DNA of 64,000 bases from positions 186,001 to 250,000 of the forward strand of contig JADHYV010000001.1 of the NCBI GenBank assembly GCA_027604705.1, in the 5' to 3' direction. The position numbers were made by a program, and so were the translations under genes. Every line of letters starts with the position of its first letter. Positions within the stretch are counted from its first letter, which is position 1. Below the pieces are notes generated by a model. That model made no database searches, was not told the origin of the DNA, and saw only the letters and a list, made by a program, of their open reading frames with translations. The stretch is from Allomyces arbusculus. Lineage: Eukaryota; Blastocladiomycota; Blastocladiomycetes; Blastocladiales; Blastocladiaceae. Positions 44,671 through 56,760 of this stretch are shown in pieces.

Positions 44671-46087
44671 CGTGCAATTTGGTTGGTCTGAATGCCGGGG
44701 CGGGCGCCGGCACGGGGCCGAGACCGTTGTCTGAGACAGGCGAGTGCGACAGCGGGGATCAGAACGCGATCACGCAGGCGCGGTGGTGACATGCGTTGGT
44801 TGCTGCAGGTGGCGGGTAGGCGGGCAGGTGCCAAAGGCCGGAGGGGAGGCGCGAGCTCGAGCTCCAAATTCGGTGCGAGGCCACCGCGACGCGCGCCTGC
44901 CGAGACCGTACAGATGAAGGTGCGGCCGGTCGGTCCGCTGCAGCGCCTTGCCGTCGTTGCCGTGCGCGCTCGTCGTTGCTGCTGTCGCCGTCGTTGTCGT
45001 TGTCGTTGTGGAGGTGCGTTGGTGATCGTGGTGCATGTGCAGCTGCAAGGTGTGTGGGAGCAACCTCGCATCCGCGGCGCGCGTCGTTCGCCGCTGGCGT
45101 TTGCCTTTTCGCATTTTCGCACTGCCGTCCGCACTCAACCAACCCCGCGACTGCACGTGACGCCGTCAACAAGGCGGTGGCCCATCGTTGCTGCCGAGAT
45201 CAGCAGCAGGCGATGCGCTCCTCATGTCACGCGCGACTGCACCCACTCCCCGCGTGGTGGTCACCCAAGATGAACGCGGCTCGACCACGACAGAAGTGGT
45301 CGACGTGGGCCGCCTGTTTTACCAGGTCGTGGCAAAGCTGTATTCCTTCGACAACAGCGCGCGTGGGATGCTCAAAACAAGCGGCCTGACGCGCGTCGTT
45401 GGCCCTCACTGCACGACCCTTATTACTCACCTCCTCACCCTACTCAGGCCCGGCTCACGACAATATCCCTTCCCATAATTACCGCAAAACAGCCCACACC
45501 AGACTCGCGCGACAACTCGCGCAATCACCGCTTTTCCTCTCGTCCTGCCCACGCTACCCGGCCCGGACCCTGCGCAAGCTGCAGTGCGCCGCCTCCCGGG
45601 ACCTCACGAGCCGCCGACGGGCCCACAACGGCGTGTCCAAATTGCCTGCTAGCGAGTGCCACGCAACCAACTTGTCGCCAAGCCGAGAACCGGCTTTTTG
45701 GATTTTCCACGGCATCCGGCCCCTGCGAACGAGCACCTCCACTCCCCGTCTGCCCCGCATTCGTGCGCTGCAGCCCTCCCGAGCAACAGCGACGGACAGC
45801 AAGGCTGGCCTGCCTCCTCACGACCAACCTGCGCCTGCCCAAACGTTCCAACTGATCAATCCGCTCAACGACAACAACAACGACCATCCGTTTGGTCTCC
45901 TACCAGGCCGAGCACACGCTACAACACATTCAAGCGCACCGGATTAACTGAGCACGACGCTGGCCTGCTGCTTGTTTGCCGACCGGCCATCTACCGCACG
46001 GGCGCGCCAACGTTGCCGCAGCACCCATCTTTGCCACACTGGGTTGGGCGCCCGATGTAATTACCTGTTTGCCGCGCGCCATCTCTC
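44671..46087. other. Divergent intergenic region of 1.4 kb
   Basis: Lies between the starts of the coiled-coil gene and the permease. The plus-strand half is C/A-rich, like a long leader. One weak candidate small frame at 45224-45478 is listed separately. Nothing else supported. Confidence 0.55.
45224..45478 (+). CDS. Possible 84-aa small protein (weak)
   Basis: ATG-initiated frame whose middle part (EVVDVGRLFYQVVAKLYSFD) has protein-like composition and strong GC3 bias. The ends look random and no homologue comes to mind. It may be an exon of an unrecognised gene, an upstream frame in the permease leader, or chance. Confidence 0.2.
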   Translation: MSRATAPTPRVVVTQDERGSTTTEVVDVGRLFYQVVAKLYSFDNSARGMLKTSGLTRVVGPHCTTLITHLLTLLRPGSRQYPFP

Positions 46088-48598
46088 ATGCTCCCGCTGT
46101 CCGACGACCAAGCACGATATCTCGCGCGGCGGCGCCTCGGCGATCCCTGGCTTGGTCCATGGCACTTGGCCGCCGCTACTATTGGCATTGTCATTTCCGG
46201 ACTGTTCTTCGGCTGGAACGCCGGGCTCCTCAAGGGCTGGCGCAATATGGCCGTGGCCACGGCGCTCGCTGCAACCCTTTACGCCACGCTCGTGGCCGTC
46301 GTCACGGAAATGTGCTGTGCCCTGCCGTTTGCCTCGGGCCCAGGCGCGTTTGCTCACGCGGCATTTGGACCCGGTGCCGGCGCTCTCGCTGGCACGATTT
46401 ACGCGTTTTCCTACGTGTTGCTGTGCGCTTCGGTGCTCGTGGCGCTCGGCGACGACCTCGCCGTCACGTTCCACGATGTCAACGGCTCGGTCCCGGCCCC
46501 CGTTCTGTGGCTGCTCATTGCCGCTGTCGTACTGGCCCTGCACGCGCGCCCGCGATTCTACTTTCGCGTGGTCATGGTCCTCTCGGCGTTCTCTCTCACG
46601 CTGCTCGCGACGTACCTGCTCTTTGTCATTGTCACGCTCCCACCGCACGCACACGATGAACCTGTCCCAGACCCGCTGTTGCTCTCGCCAGTGACGGGCC
46701 CGTCCGCGCCAGGCGAGATCCCCGTCACGTTTGCGTCCGTGGTCGCGTGTTTCCCGTTTGCCGTCTGGTTCTTCATGGGGCTCGAAGCGTTTCCAACGAC
46801 CGCCGAGGAGGCCGTCAATATCCCCAAAACTGCGCCCAAGTCGGTCCTGTGCTCGTCGCTGGTGCTATTGTTTCTCGCCGTCTCGCTCCTCGCTGTGGTA
46901 CCCGACGACGGACCCAGCTCGATGTTTGCGCACTCGAGCTACCCGCTGCTCGACAATGTACTGCACATCCTGTGCACGAACAACAACAGCGCGGGGGCGA
47001 GCAGTTCGAGGGACACGGCGAAAAATCTGGCCGTGGATTCACTTGGGGCTGCACCGCCCATGGCTGAGGCACTCAGTCTCACCACTGTGTGCGGTTCCCC
47101 CGCCGCGGCTGCGCAGCACGGTGTCGTGCGCGCACTCGTTGGCACATGCCTCGTCCCGCCGCTCTTTTTGTCCCTCGCGACGGGCACGTACGCGGCCGCG
47201 CGGCACGTCTACACGCTAAGTCGTGCCGGTGTGCTCCCGACGGCGCTCGCACGGACGTTGCGACACCACGGCGCGCCGCTTCTTGCGACGGGCACGGCAC
47301 TTGGCGCCAGCGTCATTGTGGCGGGCCTGCTCAAGGCCGTCGCGGCACTTGGGCCCGCACCGGTGGCCCAGGCGTCGCTGGCCATGTTCACGAGCCCGAA
47401 TGCTACTGTCTCGCAGTCGATTCTGAAAGTCGCCGTCTGGATCATGTGCGTCGGGTACGTCATCGAGGCCGCGTCGGCACTCGCCGTGACCCGCCGGTGG
47501 CCCAACTTGCCGCGCCCGTTTGTCTCGCCGCTCGGCTGGCCCGGTGCGGTCGTGGCGCTTGTGCTCTCCGCCGGAATGGGCCTTGTCGCACCACTCGTCA
47601 CGAACCCTGGATTCTACGTTCCAGTGCTCGGCGGATTGTTTGGCATGCTGCTCGTCGCGTGGCCGTACTATGCGTTGATCGCGTCGCGCCGGATGGTTGC
47701 ATCGCCCGAAAAGATTTTCATGCAGCGACAGATATTGCATCTGTACGGCCGCCGTCGGCAACAACCAGACCCAACGACCACGTCGTCCATGTCGGCATTC
47801 GCGCGACGGACCGCGGCGGTGCCCCAAGGGCCTCCTGGTGCCATGCCACGAACACTTCACGACGATGGAGGAGCGCCGACCGTGCGCGTCACGACGGTTA
47901 CGGCCGTCCTTCCACGACGCGGATCGGCCACGACCATTTCGATCACGTCCGACGACCCGAACGACGACGACCTGGTTTTGACAACACGGTCCCGTGTCGA
48001 GCGCATCATGCGATTATGGGACGCACTGGCGTCGGCGGTACCAAGCTGGACGCGGTCCGCGTGGCTGCGGTGCAACCCGGGCAACAGCCAGTGGTTTAGC
48101 CTCAGTCGAGCCATGGCGCCGTTGGAAGGGGGTGGAGCCGGTGGCGGCGGGACACGGTGGGACCCGAACGGCACGGCGCCGACTGTCGGGCTCGTCCCCG
48201 ACGAGACCGGCGTTGACGTCGTGGAAATGGACTGGGTCCAGTTTCTGCAAGCGCATGCGGCCCCGCCACCCCCGCCGACACCGCCGCCCGCGTCGCTCGA
48301 GCTGGCCGCGTCACCAAGTCCAGGACTGCACTCGTTGTCGACGTTGCTCGCGCCCGCCGTTCCACCAGGTCGACGCGCGTCGTCGGCCGACTTGACCGAC
48401 ATGCTGCCGCTCCATGGCGGGAAAGACAAGCCGCCGACTGGCGCACTACCACGACCGCGGTCCTGGCCATGTCCTGCGACACCGACAACGACCGGGTCGC
48501 AGTCGAGTGCAGGGCGCATATCGGCTGCGTCGGCGACGGCCTATTCGGTCGTGGTCGTCGCTGAGGACGGTGTCCACGTTGGCAGCGAGTTGGCATGA
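46088..48598 (+). CDS. APC-superfamily permease, ethanolamine-permease-like, long C-tail
   Basis: An 836-aa plasma-membrane-type transporter in one exon. About 12 hydrophobic segments fill residues 25-545. Family signs are GLFFGWNAGLLKGW in TM1 and VWFFMGLEAFPTTAEEAVNI before a cytosolic NIPKTAPKS turn, as in ethanolamine/amino-acid permeases of the APC family. An extracellular loop near residues 300-345 is enlarged and has NNNS/NSAG sequons. The last 290 residues form a long Pro/Ser/Arg-rich cytosolic tail with VEMDWVQFLQ and no known domain. Bacterial relatives lack such a tail, so it may serve regulation or endocytic sorting (inference). The substrate is a guess from the family. Start ATG 46088 gives a short N-terminus ahead of TM1. 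Confidence 0.85.
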   Translation: MLPLSDDQARYLARRRLGDPWLGPWHLAAATIGIVISGLFFGWNAGLLKGWRNMAVATALAATLYATLVAVVTEMCCALPFASGPGAFAHAAFGPGAGALAGTIYAFSYVLLCASVLVALGDDLAVTFHDVNGSVPAPVLWLLIAAVVLALHARPRFYFRVVMVLSAFSLTLLATYLLFVIVTLPPHAHDEPVPDPLLLSPVTGPSAPGEIPVTFASVVACFPFAVWFFMGLEAFPTTAEEAVNIPKTAPKSVLCSSLVLLFLAVSLLAVVPDDGPSSMFAHSSYPLLDNVLHILCTNNNSAGASSSRDTAKNLAVDSLGAAPPMAEALSLTTVCGSPAAAAQHGVVRALVGTCLVPPLFLSLATGTYAAARHVYTLSRAGVLPTALARTLRHHGAPLLATGTALGASVIVAGLLKAVAALGPAPVAQASLAMFTSPNATVSQSILKVAVWIMCVGYVIEAASALAVTRRWPNLPRPFVSPLGWPGAVVALVLSAGMGLVAPLVTNPGFYVPVLGGLFGMLLVAWPYYALIASRRMVASPEKIFMQRQILHLYGRRRQQPDPTTTSSMSAFARRTAAVPQGPPGAMPRTLHDDGGAPTVRVTTVTAVLPRRGSATTISITSDDPNDDDLVLTTRSRVERIMRLWDALASAVPSWTRSAWLRCNPGNSQWFSLSRAMAPLEGGGAGGGGTRWDPNGTAPTVGLVPDETGVDVVEMDWVQFLQAHAAPPPPPTPPPASLELAASPSPGLHSLSTLLAPAVPPGRRASSADLTDMLPLHGGKDKPPTGALPRPRSWPCPATPTTTGSQSSAGRISAASATAYSVVVVAEDGVHVGSELA

Positions 48599-48909
48599 TG
48601 GGTGCGTCCGGTTGTTTGGCGTTTTTGGTCAGTCTTGTTTTCTTCTTTATTGTTTGAAGGCAGTTTTGCCTGCAGTTTGATGTCCCCTCACTCCACTTAC
48701 TTTCATGATGTCCTTTGGCGCAAGTTACCCCGCGAACCGAATAAACCATTTGCTGCCCGTGATCTTTTTGTTGTCTGCTTCATGTCCTGACGGTTGGACC
48801 AGCGTGGGCGAGCAAAACAAGATGCATGGTTGCCTAGGTAGGTATGGAGATCACAAACACAACGACTCGCTGCCCACGCTCATCATCCTCAGCCGTCCAC
48901 CACATTAGT
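48599..48909. other. Convergent 3' intergenic region
   Basis: 311 bases between the permease and subtilisin stops; T-rich, with one AATAAA in permease orientation. Confidence 0.65.
48740..48745 (+). terminator. AATAAA polyadenylation signal, permease gene
   Basis: Canonical AATAAA 142 bases past the permease stop. Use not proven. Confidence 0.5.
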
Positions 48910-50600
48910 TCACCCCGACACATTCGCATCCGAAAACGCGAGCAAATTACTCGCCCCCGCGCCGGCATCCACGACCACCCCACGCGTCGCTGTCGTCGTC
49001 AAATGCGCGCGCACCTGCGCGGGCGTCCACTCTGGATGATTCGCCAACACGAGCGCCGTGATCCCGGCCACCGCAGGCGCGGCCATACTTGTGCCCGACA
49101 ACGTGCGCGTGTCCGTCCCGAGCCACAACGACGTGACGGCCACGCCCGGCGCAAACGTGGCAAGACACGAACCCGTATTCGAAAACGCGGCACGCGTATC
49201 GGACAAGGACGTTGCACCGACCGCGATCGCAGACGCCGCACCAGACGGACTGTAGTTGCATGCCGAGTCGCCGTTGGCGTTGCCTGCGGCGACGATCACG
49301 GGGACGCCCGCAGCTTCGACGGCAGCAACGGCGGCGTTCACAGCGGGTGAGACGGGGCCGGCAATGGAGAGGTTGGCGACGCCGCGGACGGGTGGGGTAC
49401 CGGAGCGCGAGTTGAGGGACTTTTGCTGCTGCACGACATAGTTAAGGCCGGAGATCAGGTCGGCCGTGTTGCCGGTGCCGTCGCTGTCAAGGATCTTGAC
49501 GGCGACCACAGTCGCGCGTTTGGCGACGCCGTCTGGTGAAGAAATTTCGTGCAAGTCAGTTCTTGATGAGTTTGAGGAAAGTGATAGAGGAGGTGGTGCG
49601 TACAAGTCTTGGAGGCGACGATTCCGGCAACGTCTGGTCAACAGTGAAGAGAGTGTTACACAACCTCGTCAGCCCGGTGTCATTCATTCAGCCGGCATTC
49701 AAAAGAAAGAGAGCCACACGTACGACTACCATGTCCGTGATCGTCAATCGCCGCCGTCACTCCTGTGCACGATGAGCAAAACACGCCGCCGAGTGCCGCG
49801 CGCCCTTCGAGTTGCGGGTGCTGCGCGGTTACGCCCGTATCGAGAATATAGACGCGCACACCAGTGCCCGCCGATCGCGGATACGAGTAAGGCTGTACGA
49901 CGCTGCGTTTCCGCTGTGAAATACGCGCGAGGTGCCACGGCGCATTCACTTGGAGCAGGCCTGGCGCGACCGCAGCTTCCACCTCTTGGGTCGCCACGGT
50001 AGTGGTTGGGACGGGTGTGGCCGTCACAGAACTGGTGGCCAATCTGATCCGGGCCACGGGCTCAACCGCCGACACATTCGGGTGCTGCTGGATGCGCGGA
50101 AGTACGTCGGGTGCCAAAGTGCCCGCGAGCCCACGGAATGCCGGGCCGAGGTCAAACGTGCGGTCGAGGTTTGACATGACGACGTGCGCGTCGGGGTTTT
50201 CGGCGGCAATCGAGAGCTGCAACATGTTGATTTCGTAGAGCGTGCGCGAGACGTTGGTCTGGAAGTCGTTCACGTCACAGCCGCGCTTGAGCATGATGAT
50301 GTAGCTAGGCGCAGCCACACAGACTTCGTCAGAGTAGGCGCGGTCGGACACGAATCGGCATGCGTCTGGGTGGAGAAGAATGAAATCACGCATCGGGAGG
50401 CTTACGTACGTGTCGGGGATCGGGTCAAAGCCCGACGCGTTGGGAGCCGGGGTCGCAGTGGACGAGCCAGCCAATCGGTCAGACGCTTGCACGAGAGGGG
50501 GCAAGGCCGCGACTCGATTATGGGCCAAAGTCAATGCGCAGAGGACTGCAAGGGCCACGGGCACCCATCTGAGGGAGTACGCGAACATGACGCACTTCAC
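48910..50600 (-). CDS. Secreted subtilisin-like serine protease (S8, proteinase K type)
   Basis: Preproprotein of about 510 aa. A signal peptide (hydrophobic core WVPVALAVLCALTLA) is followed by an I9 inhibitor-type prodomain: SYIIMLKRGC to VSAVEPVARI. The catalytic domain carries Asp in VYILDTGV, His in DDHGHGS, the oxyanion Asn in VIVAAGN and Ser in LSGTSMAAPAVAGITALVLA. The gene has one intron just after the catalytic His. One phase-consistent solution is exons 50600-49720 and 49561-48910 (158-nt intron); a GTACGT a few bases earlier is an alternative donor, and the exact junction is unresolved. Downstream of it the frame rejoins the family at GVAKRATVVAVKIL. Likely a nutritional or host-tissue-degrading extracellular protease. 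Confidence 0.9.
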
Positions 50601-51606
50601 GGCTACGGACGAGGACGGGGGAATGGAGAGGGAGAGGGAGCACGCGGGCCCTCAACTTCATTTGAACTGCGAACGAAGCGGCAACAGCAAGTGCAGGGAG
50701 GTAGTTGATCCCGCATCACGGCAACCTGCGCATCGACCAGACGCGTCAAATGGAGCCGGGCGACCATCAAGTTGCACGATTGTATCCGCCGCACCATGGC
50801 CCGGTGGCCCACGGCGGCTTGTTCACGGTCTTGCTAGCTGCAACCGTAGTGTCGAAGCAGGGGGGCGGGTCTCTGGCACGCGTATGCGCGCCGGGGAGAC
50901 TCATCAAGGAACGGGAGATCTGGAGGTGCAGAGCGGAGCGTTGCGTGCTGCCGTCCATTTGCGGCCCACTCGCGCCCATGACCGGCAAGTTGATCTAATC
51001 GCTCGGAGGTTGTCGAGGCCAGACAGGGCAAGCCAGCTTGTCTCCTCGGCTTGGGGCGTGAAGAGTAATCGGGGGGCCAAAAACACGGGTGGATGCACAA
51101 CCGAGTCCTTCGGCGACAACGCGGGCCAGCGCGTTGAACACGCCCGCGACGGTGCTAGCATCAATCAAGGCCGTGATCACAACTGACAGATCACGAACGA
51201 ACGACAAGACGAAGGCCACCCGTCGACGGAGACGTGTTGCAAGCAGGCGTCTTGACCACGCCATTTGCACGTGTGGCGTCAAGGTTGCCTTTGCACGCCC
51301 TCTGCGCGCAAACGTTCTCCATCGCTGGCCGAGTGTCCGCAACGCCGTCGTGGGCGACCAGCCGACGACAACGTCGGCTTCCGGCTTGTCCTCCCAGCCC
51401 GCCACGAGTCTCCGTCCATGGGCACTGCGCACGACGAACCGACTCGGCTCTCGCTCTCTATCGCTGATCTCAAACCGCACTTGCCGCAGGCCGACTTGTC
51501 ACAGAGCGCCACTGGCAACAACTTTCACGCCGCCGACTTGTTCAACTCCATCGCAAATTCTGCAACAACGACCCTGATCCAACCTCCTCAAGTCCCGCGA
51601 TTTTGC
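50601..51606. other. Divergent promoter region, subtilisin/AGC kinase
   Basis: About 1 kb between divergent starts. Open frames here lack domains. The kinase side is C/A-rich. No RNA gene or repeat seen. Confidence 0.6.
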
Positions 51607-53639
<2,033 letters not shown>

Positions 53640-54335
53640 GTCGCGGCTGCCGTGCGTGCTGGAGTGGGTGAGGTGGGGTGAGAAAGGTGCCGTTTGCACG
53701 TTTATTTGTGCGCAGTCGTAGTTGTTGGGTTTTCAGGAAAGACGAGACTTTGCTATCGCTGGGCGTGCGCTTGCTTGGTGTACCAATAAAAGTTTGCTTT
53801 GCGAGCTGTGTTTTTATTCGCCGAGGAGACAAACGAGAGCTAAGGTCGAAGAGTGGGACTGGAACCATTCGTGGGGCCACATGCAGCAAAACGATGGATT
53901 GTATATAAAGTGTCGTCGAAATCGAGAGAGTTCTCCACAATTGAGTCCACCTTCTTCTGGCAGGGCGGGCACTCACTTCCGTCCACGGCGACATGAGCCG
54001 CCTGGGGCGCGGGTGGTCACGAACCGAGTCCGTAGAAACGGTCCCCGTCCCGGCCGGCACTCTCCTTTATCAACCACTCGATATGCTTGTGCAGCGTGAG
54101 CAAAGCGAGCCCGGTGCGTCAAGCCTCGCCGTCGCGCAAGTGGATGGGTTCGAGCAAAGGAGTGACGCGAGAGTGTAGGCTACAAAGCGCGCAAGGGTGC
54201 GAGCGAGCAACGTCGATGCTGGAAGGGAGAGCACAGCAGCAGTCAGAATCGGGTTTCTGGCACACCAATCTCGACCGCAGGAAGTAGACGCATACCCACA
54301 CCGATTCATGCCCAACGGGGCGTGTCACACTCAGT
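53640..54335. other. Convergent intergenic region
   Basis: About 700 bases between the kinase stop and the 3' end of the decayed F-box/LRR gene. Contains the kinase poly(A) signal; no gene seen. Confidence 0.6.
53785..53790 (+). terminator. AATAAA polyadenylation signal, AGC kinase
   Basis: Canonical AATAAA 146 bases past the kinase stop. Use not proven. Confidence 0.5.
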
Positions 54336-56030
54336 CTAAGACCACGTCGCAGACCTGCCGGAGGCCCGAATCACGCCTTCACTGATGCGGTTCCCGCCCA
54401 TGTAGAGCCGCAGCGGCCTCTTCGGCTTCCTGCGCATGACACGTGTCCACGTCCCGAACTTGGGCTCGAGCCAGCGCGCAAACACACCATCTTCGAGCGC
54501 GCAAGACTGCAGATCAATTGACTTCAGCGGTGCGGACCAGGCACCATCAAGCAAGATCGACCCCATCGACCTGAGATCGACATTCGACCGCAGGCTCAGG
54601 CGCTCGAGCGCGCAGCGCAACGTGAACTGACGCGAGCTTATTGTGGCTGAGGTCGAGCGTGCACAGCGACGGGCAGTTTTGCAAGAGCAAAGGGCTCAGC
54701 GACAGCGCGTCGAGTCCGTTCCTGTCCAGGTTGAGCTCGCGGAGCGTGCGTGGCAGGTGCGCGGCGAGCGTCGCGAGTGCAGGCGTGCGGTAGCAACCCG
54801 AGAGATGCAGCGACTCGAGCGTGGCAGGCAGTTGGGCGACGAACCAGTCGATGGGGAACTCGGCATTCTGGTGCACGACATCAAGGTGCCGGAGCGTCAG
54901 GGAAGGGCTGAGACAAATTTGGTCGATTTCGACCTCGGCCCAGGAAAACTGTGGCGGCAAAGTCAGGGTAAACGAGCGCGTCGAGAGTGGAAAAGCCTCG
55001 AGCAGGACGAGCAGCACAAATGCCACCATATGGGCCATGTGTCCGTGAAGGGCGACCTCGAGATTGGGAATTTCCACGTTGGCCATGTGAATGTCGTCAA
55101 GATCGGAAATGGACCTCAAGCAATCGTCGTCAGAGATCACGACGTGCAAGACGAACTTCTGCAGACCGTTCTGCGACAGCGCGCCGAGCAGCAACGGCAA
55201 GTCAGTCATGTGGCATCCGGTGTGCACAAACGTGGTCAGCGCCGACAGGCGCGGGAGCGTCGTGTGCAGAGCAACGTTGCTCAGTCGTTGCTCAGTCCTC
55301 TGAGAAGAGCGCGGCCGGGCATGCCCATGTCCATTTCGAGCACTGTGATAGACACGGGCAATTGGTCGAGCAACTCGCACGCGGTCATATCGCGCTGCAA
55401 CCCTTTGATCCGGAACTTGTGCAGTGAGCGGGGTAAATGATCGGCCAAGGTGCACGCCTTATCAGGACTCAGCGCCAAGTCGGTAAGCGTGAGCAAGGCA
55501 ACGGACGCGGGCACGTCAGCCCACGACGACAACCCCTCACCACGACACTCAATCGAGTCGAGTGTCAGAGAGCAACTCTTGGGCGGATTTGCTCGACGCC
55601 AAGTCGCACCAGTCGTCGTTAACGACAGGGAGCGACGTGCGCTGCAGCCAGCGTGCAGGGAGGACCATGTGCCAGATGCCTGACTGACTCTTGCGGAGGA
55701 GCGCAAATGTGTGCGTACTGCGGTCTACCCGTCAGCGACACGAGCTCGCCATTGTCGTGGTCGACGACGATTTCGCCCACGTCAGAATTGGCCCGATGGT
55801 CAGCAAGCGCGTCGGCATGCCGGATAACGGTCCGTATTGCGGGCGCGTAGAATGCGGGGGCGGCGAGAGAGAGCGAGCAGGTTGGCGGGCAGAGTCGCGC
55901 GGATCAGGTGCTCGCAGACGGTCGGGAGCACGTCGATGGGCACCGTGGTCAGCGACGGCACGCGCAAGTGAGGATCAGCCTTGTTGTGCTTGAATTGCAG
56001 CAAGTTGTGAGAGCATAGCATGGCGGTCAA
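54336..56030 (-). pseudogene. Decayed F-box/leucine-rich-repeat gene
   Basis: The minus strand retains an F-box-like N-terminus (VPIDVLPTVCEHLIRATLPA) and several LRR segments: LPRTLRELNLDRNGLDALSL, CTLDLSHNKL, LESLHLSGC and LKSIDLQSC. An intact protein would be an SCF substrate adaptor. The pieces lie in changing frames with no GT-AG pair to bridge them. One break is plain: a perfect 11-bp tandem duplication (55275-55285 and 55286-55296) shifts the frame in the middle of an LRR; with a single copy the flanking frames join. Other shifts fall near a CT-repeat just after the F-box (about 55875), near 55715, near 55580 and near 54625. At least four or five lesions make a pseudogene more likely than sequencing error, since neighbours are clean. 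Residual GC3 bias indicates recent decay. Confidence 0.75.
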
Positions 56031-56760
56031 GTGGAAAACTGGGTGATCGCGGCGGAGTCAGCGAAAGGTGTTCAACATCTGTTGACAAGGCTCAACTGAG
56101 ACGCTCGAAGTGGTGGACCGCAACTGCACTCAAAGCACGCACGCTCCTGCGAGGACAGCACTTCATATGCCTTGTTGCACAAGTCGACCGGACTGGAGCA
56201 GTCATGCGCAGGTGGACAACGTAAGGTGTACTTTAAATATCTCGATGGTGAGCTGATTGTTGTCGCTGGGTTATAGTGCGACCGTTGCTCATTGCTGTGA
56301 CTTGCACGTTCGACTTGCCCGCTCGCGCTGATGTGGCTCTTTCGCATCTGTGACCGGTCAAGTGTGCAAGGATTGGACAATATTGGCTAAATACAGCTGC
56401 ATGTTGTGTGCAGCTGTGGCAGAGACCCGAACGCGAGACGCGTTGTCGGGCGATCAGTTCAACATCAAACGCCGACGAGCAAAACACACGCGCATCGGCC
56501 ACGGCACTTGCCGCGCGTACTTGCCACGCGCCTGCCCGGCACCAAGCAGGATCCATCGCCACCCTCGTTGTTAGCGTGGCCTCGGAACAAGGGCCCTTGC
56601 ACCGCGTAGCACCGACCGTGTGCGCCCATGGTAGGCAGCCCTCGGCCACGACCGAACGCGGCGCGACCACGCGTCGCGTTCCTCACCAAGCTCGTCGTCT
56701 CTCCTCTCTGCTCCCAACCCCGCAGGACCCCGCTCCTCCGCTGCAAACGCTGCTGCTGCC
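56031..56760. other. Divergent intergenic region
   Basis: About 730 bases between the 5' end of the decayed gene and the proline-rich membrane-protein gene. No gene, RNA or repeat recognised. Confidence 0.6.

Noticed and set aside
45224-45478. Upstream exon of the permease gene
   Set aside because: No donor/acceptor pair joins it in frame to the permease N-terminus; kept only as a weak separate frame.
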